Part shown: one piece after another, positions 32,156 to 43,460 of the stretch
Layout of the letters: each line of letters starts with the position of its first letter
How positions within the stretch are numbered: position 1 is the stretch's first letter
Source of the DNA: Ichthyophis bannanicus
Lineage: Eukaryota > Chordata > Amphibia > Gymnophiona > Ichthyophiidae
Length of the DNA stretch: 64,000 bases
Direction of reading: 5' to 3'
NCBI GenBank assembly: GCA_033557465.1
Contig: JAWIIG010000038.1
Coordinates: 2,356,001-2,420,000, forward strand
Notes under the pieces: generated by a model
The model's database searches: none
What the model saw: only the letters and a program-made list of their open reading frames with translations
Told to the model about the DNA's origin: nothing
Made by a program: the position numbers and the translations under genes

Positions 32156-34076
32156 TCAGTAAATGCACATTGCTGGTGGGCAATGCAGCCACAGCTGGCG
32201 ACAGGGATATTAACACTACAGGATCCACAGATTGATTGAGGTCCTCAAGTGCCATTTCAGGGCAGCCAGGTGCAAGCAGCCACTTCTACTGGAGTGGCTG
32301 TGGTGTGCTATGCAGGAACTCGGTAAAGGGCGGTCTATTAAATACTTTGAATAAAGATAAAGATAAAGCATGGTAAGGAAAGGCAGCACTAGCACTGATC
32401 AACCGAGGGACAGGACGCTACAGGTCTTGTTAGAGGGGGGGTTGCACATGGTGGCAAGCAAGTGGGCAGGCACACAACGGTACTAACTCCTTGAAACCCT
32501 TTGTTTGCAGCTGAAGATGCCCAAGCACAGGAGCAAGTAGTGGCGGGTGGGGGGGGGGGGCCTCCGTGTCTGCAGGAGAGGAGGTCATAGGGCAGCAGTC
32601 GGAAGGGCAGGCCAAGGGGAACCGAGCAGTGTCGGCAGTGGCAGGTTTGTAATTGACACCTCACGGGAAGAAGAGGAGATGCTGGATGAGCCTCCCATGG
32701 AGCAATGCCTGCTGCAGCTGCGCTACACCGGCCCTCTGGACCTGTGTGGAGGGTTGGCCACCCATGCCTATGTGGCCGGACTGCAATGGCTAATGGACAG
32801 GGACATTCAAGGACAACTGGAGCACTTGGCACCCACAGCTTTGGGGGCTGAAGAGGGTGGCCAACAGGGAGGGGATGAGATGGGAGGGGCAGTGGTGGGA
32901 GGAGGGAGGCAGGGGAGAAAGTGGGGGATTGTGGGAGCATGGAGGGGATGTGGCAAGGATGAGAGTGGGGGTTTGGCAGGAGGGAGGGGAGGAGCACAAG
33001 TAACATAGCAAGGAGGAAGGAGGAAGTGGGGAAACAGGGGTGGATATAAGTAGCAGCCCCGATGTGCAACAGTGTTTGGAGTTTGTTGCACATCCGGGCT
33101 CCCATATGTGCCACCAATGGTGGTCCACTATGAGGCCCCCTGGGCCTGAGCACACAGGATATCCTGCTGTATCTACAGGCTCTTTGGCATGAGGTGCAGC
33201 AGGCTTTGCATCTGTAGCCTGGGCACATGACCTCATGATGAGCCACCTGGAGGGCATCAGAGTAGAGCTGAAAGCCCTCACACAGGCCCTGTTGTTCCAG
33301 TGGGGCTTCAGCTCCACCCCAATGCCACCCACTCCCAGGGGTGAGGGAGCCAGTTAGGAAAAAGGAAGAGGCCACTGCACCAGCCACCAAAGTAGCTGAT
33401 GTAGATAAAGCTTGTTACATGCTTCAAACTGCGCTGTCAGACAGTTTTTCCCCTCCACAGCACATGCATAACACCAGAGCCACACGATCCATGCTCCATC
33501 ATTCACAGGCTAGCCTACATTGTGCCAGCAAATAGAACGACACCCCTTGAAACCTGTATCAGAACCTAGACATTTGTAGGAAGACTACGGTGCAACCAAC
33601 CATGAGCACATATAATGCGTCGCAGCTGGACATATGGAGATTCATGGCTAATGAAAAAATACATGTAGGGCCCACAGATGACACAGGATGGTACCCACCC
33701 ACACAATCATCCTGACATGGTCCCTTTTCCATTCACACCAGGACAGTGCCATCATCCGCAGCACTTGTACACATGGCACTGCACCACTAGGTCCCTGGAC
33801 CCTTGACTGATGTCACTGGCACAGGTTTACAACACCCATATCAATGTACAATTGCTGTCCTAGCGATCCACGATTCAGCACACCCATGCAACAGGCACAT
33901 GCTCTGAACACTGCTCCCTCGATAAAGCCGTCTGCCATACAAGGATTGGCTGCATGCACATGCACATGATTATATATCGACATGGCAGCACTGGCAATAT
34001 ATTGACTTTGGCCACCCATCCATGCCATCTCAAAAGCTATGAAAAGTCCAAGGATCGGCCACACCAATCTCCGTCA
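32156..34076. other. Mostly unassigned DNA with an L2-like tail and low-complexity stretches
   Basis: At 32345-32372 an AATAAAGATAAAGATAAAG tail suggests the end of another L2-type copy. 32547-33000 is purine-rich on the plus strand and makes long open frames on both strands without motifs. Around 33230-33290 one plus frame reads S-H-L-E-G-I-R-V-E-L-K-A-L, which could be a coiled-coil end of a Harbinger Myb-like protein, but support is weak. Confidence 0.35.
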
Positions 34077-34363
34077 TTTTATTTAACATTTCTTATATAC
34101 CGCCTTTCATGATATCAAGGCAGTTTACATTGAACAAACTGAAATTACATTGAACAGGGCATTATAACTTGGAGATAGATAACTATTTTACAGGGAACAT
34201 GGGCAATGGAGGGTCAAGTGGCTTGCCCAAGACCACAAGGAGCACCTGTGGGACTAGAAACCCCAATCCTTTGGGCCCAAGGTTGCTGTCCTCTAGTGGG
34301 ATTTGAACTCCGACCTTCCAGCCTGAGGTACCTTGCCCCAACCACTAGGCCACTCACCCACTC
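34077..34363 (-). mobile_element. tRNA-derived SINE, copy 3
   Basis: Minus-strand copy of the same SINE. The A box is seen as ACCACTAGGCCA near 34350, and the B box is a slightly changed version of GGGATTTGAACTC. The tail at 34077-34110 reads TTATATACCGCCTTTC on the plus strand. It is more diverged than copies 1 and 2, so probably older. Confidence 0.8.
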
Positions 34364-34749
34364 CATGCATCTTTGGGTAATCTGGATGTGCAGCAGAACG
34401 CCACAGGTTTGGCCAAACTTAGTCTAACCCATGCTCGCGGCTGGGGGCATCCATGATGCCGATTACATAAACATTCAGTTGAATGTCCAAGATGTGAAGA
34501 TGCACTGGTGGACAGTTAGTTTTGAATGTTGGAATACCCAAATGTGGGATATGCAAACGCAATGCAACAGGAATTCAAATATGCGGTACCAATGAGCATA
34601 TCACTGGATGTGCTATCTGGGCGTTCAAGAGATGGCATAGTGTGGGAGTCATGGGTCCTAAGTAGGAAGGAGAACTTATGTGCAGGCAAGGCCAAGCTGC
34701 TGGTATGCTAAGTACTAGAAAAACATAATATCTTATTTGGTAACACTAC

Positions 34750-35610
34750 CTCAAACTACAGCATCCACCACAAGGAGCACCTGTGGTGTGGTATATGCAC
34801 CACACTAAATGCCATGTATCACTATAACCGGGATATAGAGAACTGCAAAAAGAATTGGAGGACAGTGAAATGGAAGGCAAAGGCAAAAGGCAGCAGATCG
34901 AGGTCCCAACAGGCCATACCAAGCACTGACAGAGCTGGAGGAACATGTCCTGGGCACTGTAGATGAGTTGTCGCTGTGTGGTACTGGCGGACACCTCTAA
35001 GACATTACAGCAAACAGGTTGGTGACAGTCTGCTGTAATGTGAGCTTTCCATTAGTCACACTGGCATTACAGCTGGGCAGGGATTCTTGGACAGACAGGC
35101 TGATATTTCCCCCTCACCTGCAGGTACTGACACAGGATTGGAGGTGGTTCAGCAGTCCCAGGAGGAAGGTGATTGTCATCCAGAAGGTATCAGACAGGCA
35201 TGCACAGCAAGCAAATCGAGCACGGGCAGTCAGCAGACACTAAGGCTGGAAGAGACGGGTGCCTTGATGGCTAGAGCAGAGGATGAGCCAACGGAACAAC
35301 AAGAGAGAGGAAATGGAGATGGTGATGGGACAGATGCCTGCTAACCCCAGAGCCACGCTGGAAACTGCTACTGAGGAAACAGCATATGCTTCAGAGGAGG
35401 TGGGTTGGCCCACCAACAGGTGCAGACAGTGGCTTCTACGCTGTGGGGAGGCCTACTGTGGCAGAATGAAGAGTACTTTAAGTTGGAGTGGGCATGTACT
35501 GATGTCCTCAAGGGCATCCTCAGAGCGCAGCAGGAGAGGAATGATAGTGATGCGTGCACTCGAAACGCATAAAGACATCAGCATCCCCTGTAGACTCTGG
35601 TGAAACATGT
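34750..35610 (+). pseudogene. Possible Myb/SANT-like DNA-binding protein of a Harbinger element
   Basis: A plus-strand stretch near 34757-34960 reads L-N-A-M-Y-H-Y-N-R-D, then C-K-K-N-W-R-T-V-K-W-K-A-K-A-K, S-Q-Q-A-I-P-S. This fits the second half of the Myb-like (trihelix) domain that PIF/Harbinger transposons encode beside their transposase. Its closeness to a Harbinger transposase relic supports the reading. Frames are broken and no start is clear. It could also be chance similarity in old DNA. Confidence 0.4.
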
Positions 35611-36379
35611 TGGCGTGCCTGTGTCCCACCATACCCAGCCGGTGCATGTCCCTGCCTATGCGACACATCAGTTCTGGCTACCATAGCAGTGTCCCAGCTG
35701 GATAGCTGGGCGACCAGTCCATAGTCCCGCAGTCACACTGGGCCATCAACAAGCAACATCCTCGGTGCACCTCCCATTGGTACTGGCGCCCTGATGAGAT
35801 TTCCAGGTTTTCATTTTGCTACTGCACAGGAGGCATCACATTCAGAAGAGGAGAGCTCAAGCTCATCCATGTCCAATGATGCCATGGCGAATCTCTCTCA
35901 GGTCCGCCGCAAGGCACTGCCAGTGGCAGGGGAAGAGGGCAGGAGGGACTGCAGAGCATGGGGTTGGGTCAAGGGAAGGGACAACCCATTGGCATTTCAA
36001 GACTGTACAAGTGGAAGTGTATGGCTAAGGGTTATGCAACATGTCATATGGGCAAAGTGGGTGCAGGCACAGGGGCAGTGGTGCAGGATGCTGCCTAAGT
36101 GGCTGGTTTCCAGGGCAGCACTTGGGCCGTCTGAGGCAGTTCATGTTGGTGGGGAAGGATTGTGTGAGCTGGAGTGCTCAGACATGCACCGCTGGGGATA
36201 GCCAGAGGAGGGCTGTGGTGGAGGAATGAGCACAGGAGACAACAAGGGTGGGACGGCCAGGAGGGGACAGGGAAGGGTGGATGGGCATGGGAATCAAGCT
36301 GTATGTGTACTGGGATATATGTGAATAAAATATATACCTTAACAAAAGTGGTTCTGTATCAGTCTCTGTCTTGCTCGCT

Positions 36380-37470
36380 CCCCCTGTGCACACGGTCCGC
36401 ACTGCTGTCATGGCCTTCCTCACTGTCGTAGTCATTGGATGTGCTCTCCAGTGGCATTGGCTGCCTCCCCTTCTTAGCCAGGTTGTGTAGCATGCAGTAG
36501 GCCATGAAGATCTGGTAGACCTTTTGAGGGCTGTACAGCAGCTCACCCTCTGACCTGTCCAGGCAACAGAAACGTGTTTAACTGGCGAAATGTACGCTCA
36601 ATGATGGCATGTGTTGCTCTATGTGTCCTGTTGTAGTGCTCTTTAACCTCATTGTGTGAGGTGACTGTTGGGGTTAGTAGTCAGCTCTTTAGTGGATAGC
36701 CTCACCTGTAGCATGAGATATGAAGAGGGATGGGGTCACAATCAGAGTGTGTTGGCTGCTGTATGTCACTATTTTCTTCCACCCAGCCATTACTTTGCCC
36801 TCACAGTGCCTCTCACCCTGCCTTTTCTGTGGCAAGTTCGCTTTCCACCCCTGCAGAGTGGCACTAGCTGTATCCATGGTGCGATGCATCGCCCAGGGAG
36901 GTACATACTTACCTAGGAGCCAGCTGCTTGTGTTCTCCCCGTTGCTGAAGCGCTTGTGTATGCCTGTCTGCGACAGGATGAATGAATCGTGGCATGACCC
37001 TGGGAAATGGGGAAGACATTGGTTATTTCACCTTCAGCATTGCATGCTACCTGCATGTTCATGGAATGATAGTACCTGAAATTGCTGTATGTTGCTTCCC
37101 TGACACACGGGGAGCTGCAGGGCCACATGGGTGCAGTCAATAACTCCAGACACTATGGGAAGTCCTGCTACCTGATGGATGTCCATTATGGTTTGTTGGT
37201 GCTCCTCAACGGTGCTTGGAAAGCATATGTATGATGCATTCCTGGGGAGGAATGCATCGAGGGACTGTGTGAAACAGAGCAACATGGATGACTGGCTGAT
37301 GTCTGCCATGGCTGCCAGCACAACCTGGAAGCTGAATGTTGCCAGAACTACGAGGACTGTGGTGACCTTTATAAACACTGGTATGGATTGGCCTCACTGT
37401 GTGCTGGCACAAAGGTCTCATTCTAGCTCTTGGAATAGGCACAGTATGGTGGCTCTGTCAAATCAGAATG
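36380..37470 (-). pseudogene. PIF/Harbinger transposase (HARBI1-like), frameshifted
   Basis: Minus-strand pieces keep the family order. The N-terminal region is F-D-R-A-T-I-L-C-L-F and FIKVTTVLVVLATFSFQ. Then come a helix-turn-helix-like MADISQSSMLLCF, YICFPSTVEEHQQTI, and GLPIVSGVIDCTHVAL with the first catalytic Asp. After a frame change C-H-D-S-F-I-L has the second Asp, and near 36580 I-I-E-R-T-F-R-Q-L-N has the Glu. The acidic/Thr-rich tail lies near 36430. At least three frameshifts make it non-functional. It would cut and paste an element flanked by a 3-bp target; I could not find the terminal repeats. Confidence 0.75.
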
Positions 37471-38339
37471 GCGTCAGACACTGGTCATCTGCCAGCCCTA
37501 TGTACTGGTCTCTCGGTCGGTCTATTTGATGCTATGGGTGGCCACTGCATACCCTCCTGTTCTCTCTCTGCAGCTTCTCTTCAATGGCTTCAGAGAACCA
37601 ACCGTTCACTCGATGTCTGTCTGCTCCCTGCACCAACATCAGTGGGGGTTCACTACTGCTTGTCCCTTTCTCTAATGTTGACTACCCTGTGCTACCACCA
37701 TCAACACACAGTGAAATGTGTGTTGTGTCCATTGGCAGGGACGAATATGGATATCCACAAGAGAACGCTCATCTAATGGATACTCACACACCCTCCCCCG
37801 CTCCTACACATGCGCAACGACGCCCACATTCATTCCACATGCACTTTCACTGATGGCGTTACCTTGTGCAGACACAGGGTTAAGGGGTCCAGGGGTCAAA
37901 GAAGGGGGATTGGGGAGGGACAGTTGCTTGTGGCCGAGTTAGGTAGTGTAGGACAGGTGAGTGTCTATTGAGGCTGGGTCGGCAGGTGTAGATTGACAGG
38001 GTACAGGTCAGGATCACAGAGGTTCACTGGGAAGACAGCAACAGCATATAGGCTCCTCTCTCTCTCCCTCAAGTGTTCATACGCTCCTCTATTTCCTTCA
38101 TTCTCTTCCTAGCACAATCACATTCGCGGTCAGCATGGACAGCAGTCTCGTACCTGTGTGTTTTATAGCATGTCCAGGGTGGCATGTCTGGCTGCTGCAC
38201 ACAACACGTTTGGGATGCTATGCAAAATATGTTTTAGGCATCTGAGTTCTTGCTCCACTCGGGCCACGCCCAGAAATGCCCTCGAATATGCCATTATGGC
38301 ATGCAGGCATTTGCATGCGCCAGCCACGGGGATGTTTAG
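37471..38339. other. Unassigned DNA, possibly the rest of the Harbinger relic
   Basis: No motif-bearing frame is visible. Around 38290-38330 there is a GCATGCAGGCATTTGCATGC near-palindrome. It could hold the 5' part of the Harbinger element. Confidence 0.35.
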
Positions 38340-40350
38340 ATTAGCCCACTTCTGTGATTCTGCTTTCTATGTCCCAGTCTTCGACACATCCAACTCACTC
38401 TACTCAGACATACAGCCCACGCCCATCTATTACAAAATAACCCCATCTATTTCTGTCTTGGCAGGTCAAGGTTGTTATGGCATTTTGCCATGCAGGCATG
38501 TTTATCCTAGATCATCACGTTTGAACAAGACTGTTGATAACATTTTGATACTGTCTAATATATGGAGTTTAACTATTTATTTACTTAATGCCCATTTAGT
38601 TAGGAATAAGATGTCCTTGATTTTTGATCTTTCATCTGATGAAAGGTCTGATATATTATCTATCACCAAGTCTTGGTTATTAAAAACTGATGTGGTTACT
38701 CTTAGCCAGTTACAACCTCCTTACAATTAGTCTATTTCTCAGCCTCGTTTGGGTAAATGGGGTGGTGGGATTTACATAGTATTTAAGCACGAGCTTGACT
38801 TTCATCAGTGTTATAACAGTATACTTACTGGGTTGGGTTATGAATTACTTTTTGTTAACTCTAGAATCACTGATCTTTGTTTCAGAGTATGATTCTGCTT
38901 CATTAGTTGAATTGCTATCTGTAGAATCTTCAGCTAAGTTAACTCATGTCATTTAGGAGATTTTAATTTATATTTAAATAAATATCCAAGGAGTATATCT
39001 TGCAATAGTTTGCTGCATGTTATGAATGCACTTCAATTTATTCCGATTATTATGAACCCCACTCACGCTTGTAGAGAATTGTTGGATTTGGTGTTTGTAG
39101 CCAGTGTATTGTACAATTTGGCTCGATGGTTGTGTGTAAGCTGGTACCATGGTCAGACCATAGTTTGATCACATTAAATTTTTCTATTCCACTTTATGGC
39201 TGTTCTTATACAGCTTCAAAATTGACTAGAATGATTCAAAGACTGTTGGTTACCTAAACTGGTCAGAATAGGAGATGCAAGCAATTTGGATGTTACCGAC
39301 TTGGTGACTGCGTAGACAGAATCCTTTCAGAAATCAATGAACAGTATTGCTCCTCTAAGAGAAATCGTTATTCATACTAAGGGGTATGTTTACTAAACAG
39401 CAGTAGTGGCTTCCGTGCAATATCAGAGTCGCAGCCCCATTGAAATCTAGGTCACCATGGATAACCAGTTTTTTGATAGAACAAAAGAGAGAATAATGTA
39501 GAAAGTTAAGACAGTGGAGGAGTGTGCTTGACCATTTTTCACAGAAGAATTATTTAAGCTACTTACAAAATTATCAAGATGCTTTTCATATTGCTAAACG
39601 AGTATATTATAGTTAACAAATTAATACCTGTATTGATCAATCTATGCAACTATTTTCTGTTGTGAAAGTACTTAATTTTATTCCTTCTAGTCATCAAAAT
39701 ATCACATTGATTAATCCACAACTATTCTTGGAGTCTTTTTGCAGTTCTGTGGATGGTTGTCCCATCAGGGTTTTTAAGAAATTGAATGATGACATTTGCA
39801 ACTTTGTTACTTCCACTATCAACAGGTCTCTTTTAGATGGTACTGTACCACCCATTCTTAAGGAATCTTCTGTTTTTCCCTTATTGAAGAATTCCTCATC
39901 AGATAAGGATGATTATCTTATCATCCCATTTTGTCCCTGCCTTTTTTAGCCAAGGACTTGGAAAAGTTGGTATTAAGCCAGCTTCAGGATCATGTGAATA
40001 AGCATGAAGTTCTGAATCCATTTCAGTTTGGATTTCGACAATTTCACAGGACAGAAATGTTATTGCTATCTACCATAAATCAACTTCTTCAGGGCTTTCA
40101 TCAGGGAAAATCTTATTTTCTAGTTCTCTTAAACATTTCAGCTGCCTTTGATACTGTCGACCATTCTCTGTTATACAAACTTCAAAAGATCGGTATAACG
40201 CACACTGTATATAAGTGGTTTCACTCTTTCCTGTCTGATCAAAGGATTCAAGAAAATCAGCCAGGATAGTTTTCTTCTTAGTATAACATTCCATTGGGTG
40301 TTCCACAAGGATCCGCCTTTTCATAAATTTATGGGGTTTATTATATATTA
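38340..40350 (+). mobile_element. Old L2 LINE, 5' part (endonuclease and start of RT)
   Basis: The plus strand encodes an L2 endonuclease start and then the first half of the RT. At 40350 it is interrupted by a younger L2 end plus DIRS-B, and it resumes at 57328. The two RT halves join inside the segment before the catalytic block, which shows one original element. Confidence 0.8.
38540..40350 (+). pseudogene. Old L2 ORF2, N-terminal half
   Basis: Endonuclease traces: L-L-N-A-H-L-V-R-N-K, SDERSDILSITKSWL, H-L-G-D-F-N-L near 38955, and T-H-A-C-R-E-L-L-D-L-V-F. RT traces: INRSLLDGTVPPILKESSVF, FLAKDLEKLVLSQLQDHV, LNPFQFGFRQFHRTEM, VLLNISAAFDTVDHSLLY and, near 40290, P-L-G-V-P-Q-G-S. Stops and frameshifts are numerous (for example 38730, 39949 and 40269). 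In the normal protein the endonuclease nicks target DNA and the RT copies the element's RNA. The C-terminal half is at 57328-58110. Confidence 0.82.
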
Positions 40351-40541
40351 CGTCAGGCTCCATATCTGGTCCTTTTCAAATCCAGACCAAAAACTCACCT
40401 CTTCGAAGCTACTTTGGAACCCTGATCCACTTAGTCTCCTGATCTCCAAGTTTGTTTCCTTACCATTCCCCTAGACATATCCTAATTCTCAGATGATGTG
40501 TGACTGTCTTGACTAGATTGTAAGCTCTGATGAGCAGGGAC
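40351..40541 (+). mobile_element. Younger L2 3' end, left half (host of DIRS-B)
   Basis: A 5'-truncated L2 3' end starting at GGCTCCATATCTGGTCC, with the final codons of the ORF (F-K-S-R-like, decayed) and the UTR block TAAGCTCTGATGAGCAGGGAC. It is split there by DIRS-B and continues at 57256. It begins at a different point from the related copy at 26826, so the two are separate L2 insertions. Confidence 0.78.
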
Positions 40542-40720
40542 AGCGTAGTTACTCACCTGTAACAGGTGATCTCCGGGAACAGCAGTAATAAGTCTTCACA
40601 TATGGGTACCGTCGACACCGACGGAGCCTGCGCGGGAACGCTCCCCAGCATCCAAAAGGAAAGCTTTTGGGAGCATCCCACCATGCATGCGTGCTGCCTT
40701 CTCGCCCAACTACCTCTCTC
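40542..40720 (-). repeat. DIRS-B left inverted terminal repeat
   Basis: It carries the blocks CCTGTAACAGGTGATCTCC, GTCTTCACATATGGGTACC and CGCTCCCCAGCATCC. Its reverse complement recurs at 57105-57255. Confidence 0.82.
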
Positions 40721-40807
40721 ACTTCAGTTGAGTTGAAAGCTGAGACCAAAGGATAGAAGTAGAAGAAAAATAGAGAGAGAAAGACAACTCCTAGGGGAGG
40801 AGGGTGG

Positions 40808-40920
40808 GTTGTGAAGACTTATTCCTGCTTTTCCCGGAGATCACCTGTTACAGGTGAGTAACTACACTATCTCCAGGAACAAGCAGGAATGTAGTCTTCA
40901 CATATGGGGACTCCCCAGCT
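40808..40920 (-). repeat. DIRS-B internal complementary region
   Basis: Around CACCTGTTACAGGTGAGTAA the sequence is the reverse complement of the joined ends (...CTGGAGAT then AGTGTAGTTACTCAC). It lies just downstream of the recombinase ORF. Confidence 0.8.
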
Positions 40921-41028
40921 AAAAATGCCTAGGGATGACCCCAGCATGTTGAGGATCTATGTAAGATGGGCCATGCTTCCTCCCAGGGACCTCAGGCATC
41001 CAAGAGTGGATGGTGGGAAGGAGTTGAT

Positions 41029-42447
41029 CTAGGAATGAAAGAGATGCTGTAGAACAGCCTGACCGAACAAGGCATCCCGATGGGAGTCCTTGTCTAAACA
41101 ATAGTGGACAGTGAAAGTATGTACAGAAGCCCAAGTTGCTGCTTTGCAGATCTCATCAATAGCAACTGAACGAAGATTAGCTGTTGAGGCTGCCATGGCT
41201 CTAACATTATGAGCCATGACATGGCCTTCAAGAGGGATTCCTTTACTCTGATAGGTAAAGGAAATACAGTCTGCAATCCACTTAGAGAGAGTTCTCTTAG
41301 TGACTGGAAGTCCTAAATGACTAGAGTCAAAAGCCAGAAAAAGCTGAGAAGACTTTCTAAATGGCTGAGTTATGTGAAGATAAAAAGCCAGAGCCCATTT
41401 ACAATCTAAGGTATGAAGATTTCTTTCCGCTCTGGAGGCATGAGGCCTAGGAAAGAAGACTGGGAGATAAAACGATTGGTTTAAATGAAAAGGTGATACC
41501 ACCTTTGGCATAAAATGAGGATGAGTCCTCAAGACTACTTTGTCATGATGAAACCTCGTATAATGCGGGTCAGCCACTAAAGCCTGCAGTTCACTAATGC
41601 GTCTTGCAGAAGTGATAGCAATTAGGAAAATGACTTTCCATGAAAGGAACTTTAGCTACGAAGTAGCTAAAGGTTCAGAGGGTGGCTTCATGAGTTGACC
41701 CAGAACAAGATTAAGATCCCATGCCACCGGAGGTGGTTTGATGGGAGGTTTTGTTAAAAGGAGACCCCTCATAAATCTTGAAACAAGAGGATGAGAGGAA
41801 ATTGGTTGTCCACCGAAGGGTTTATGAGATACAGCAATAGCACTAAGATGGACTCTAACAGAATTGGTCTTGAGTCCAGAAGCTGATAAGTGAAGGAGAT
41901 AGTCCAGAAGGGACTCTACTGGTATCAAGAGGGGATTAAGTCCCCTCTGGGAACACCAGACTGAGAACCTCTTTCACTTAAAAGTGTAAGAACGCCTTGT
42001 GGAAGGTTTTCTGGAAGCTAGAAGAATATCCTTCACTTGTTGTGAAAAGCCTAGATCTTGAAATTCTATGCCTTGAGTAGCCAGGCCTTGAGATGAAGGG
42101 ACTGGGGATTGGGGTGCAGTAGGGATCCGTTGTTCTGGGATAGAAGATCTGGAGCACTCCCCAACTCCAGAAGAGTGGCTCGAGAGAGACCTAAGAGAAG
42201 AGGATACCATGTTTGCCTTGGCCAACAGGGAGCTATGAGTATCATGCGACCTCTGTCTCTCTGGAGTTTGAATAAGGTTTTGGGAATTAGGGGAATTGGT
42301 GGGAAGGCATAGAGAAAATCCTGGCCCCAATGCCTGACAGTTTTGAGCTGGAAGTCTGGGGAAGTTTGGCATTCTGTGGACTTGCAAAGAGGTCTATGTC
42401 TGGTGTTCCCCAGATTTGAAATACTCGAGCAAGTTGATATGAGTGGA
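41029..42447 (-). pseudogene. DIRS-B tyrosine recombinase
   Basis: The C-terminal block (41577-41029) keeps RTHPHFMPKVVSPFHLNQ, AFDSSHLGLPVTKRTLSKW, the H-x-x-R motif as A-H-N-V-R, and H-Y-C-L-D with the likely catalytic Tyr. The middle block (41928-41656) has TNSVRVHLSAIAVS and KPPIKPPPVAWDLNLVLGQL. The N-terminal arm (42387-41974) has KDILLASRKPSTRRSYTFK. Stops or shifts lie between the blocks. The Tx1-type insertion at 42447/42448 cuts the overlapping RNase H frame just upstream. Confidence 0.85.
42440..42447. repeat. Target-site duplication of the Tx1-type LINE (left)
   Basis: TGAGTGGA, identical to 51483-51490 on the other side. Confidence 0.75.
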
Positions 42448-43460
42448 AATTTTGTTTATTGTGTCATGCAACAGAAAAACAGACAAAAAGCAAAAACAAT
42501 CACCCCAACCAAGTCCCACACCCCCCCAAAACCCCCACCCCCCAACATAGTACAACAACAAATATCATAACCCCCCGTGACCCACCTCCCCAAACCCACC
42601 ACCAAACCCAGCAACCAACAGCCGTGCCACTCCCCCCAACATCAACCCACAATAATCCATACAATGTCCATATAATGTCCCTATCCCACCCTCCCCCCCC
42701 CCCCCGCAGTCCAATGTCAATACCCGACCCAACCCCCCTGCAAAAACACCCCGGAGCAGTCCACACAATGTCCATTGGTGTTTGCGAACCCACACCCCTC
42801 CCCCGCACAACACCCCCACCAGTCCAAATGTTCATTCTGTCCGCTGGTATTTGGGGACTGCCAGACTCCCCCCCCACCAAGCACCCAAAGGCATAGTCCC
42901 CCGTCCCCATCCCTACCCCTGCAGAGGGAGCAGCAGCTCCCCCCTCCCCCCTCCCTCCACCCCGATCCCCGCCCCCTCCCCATCCACCCCCCCAAAAAAA
43001 AAGCAAACACATGAAAAGCAAACAATACCGCCCCGACCCCCCAAACAAAAACATAAGGGCACCTTGAGCCCGTCCCCAACAGAATCCCACCATAACAAAA
43101 CATAACCAATTATATAAAGCAAAAATGAAACAAAAGATAAACAGAACCCCGTGCTGCCCTGCAACCCAGACAACGGAGCGGGATGCACAGGACACGAAAA
43201 GAGCAGACATACACAAAAAACAATTGGGACAGCGACCCCTATAGAGAAAGGGAGAGCGGACAAATGGTCTAACCCCTGCAGCAGCACCAGCTGAAACCCC
43301 CCCCCCCCACCCGGGAGAAAAACAACCCCCAAAATCCTACCCAGTAGCAAAAACCCCAGGGAAGGGAACCCCCCCCCCCTCCTGTCACACCCCTCCCCCC
43401 AGGGAAACAAAACAACCCCAAAGCCCTACAGGGATGAGAACCCCAGGGAACCCCTCCCCC
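42448..43460 (-). other. 3' UTR of the Tx1-type LINE
   Basis: Very C-rich on the plus strand (so G-rich in the RNA), with many C-runs, and non-coding. Long open frames on both strands are due to composition. The end near 42448 carries an AATAAA signal but no long A-tail. Confidence 0.7.

Noticed and set aside
32389..33390. A 333-codon minus-strand open frame
   Set aside because: It is Pro/Leu/Ser/Cys-rich, antisense to a purine-rich stretch, and shows no domain. Similar frames occur in all phases there, as expected from base composition.
42459..43410. Several overlapping open frames on both strands
   Set aside because: This is the C-rich 3' UTR of the Tx1-type LINE. Low-complexity Pro/Gly translations on both strands are caused by composition.
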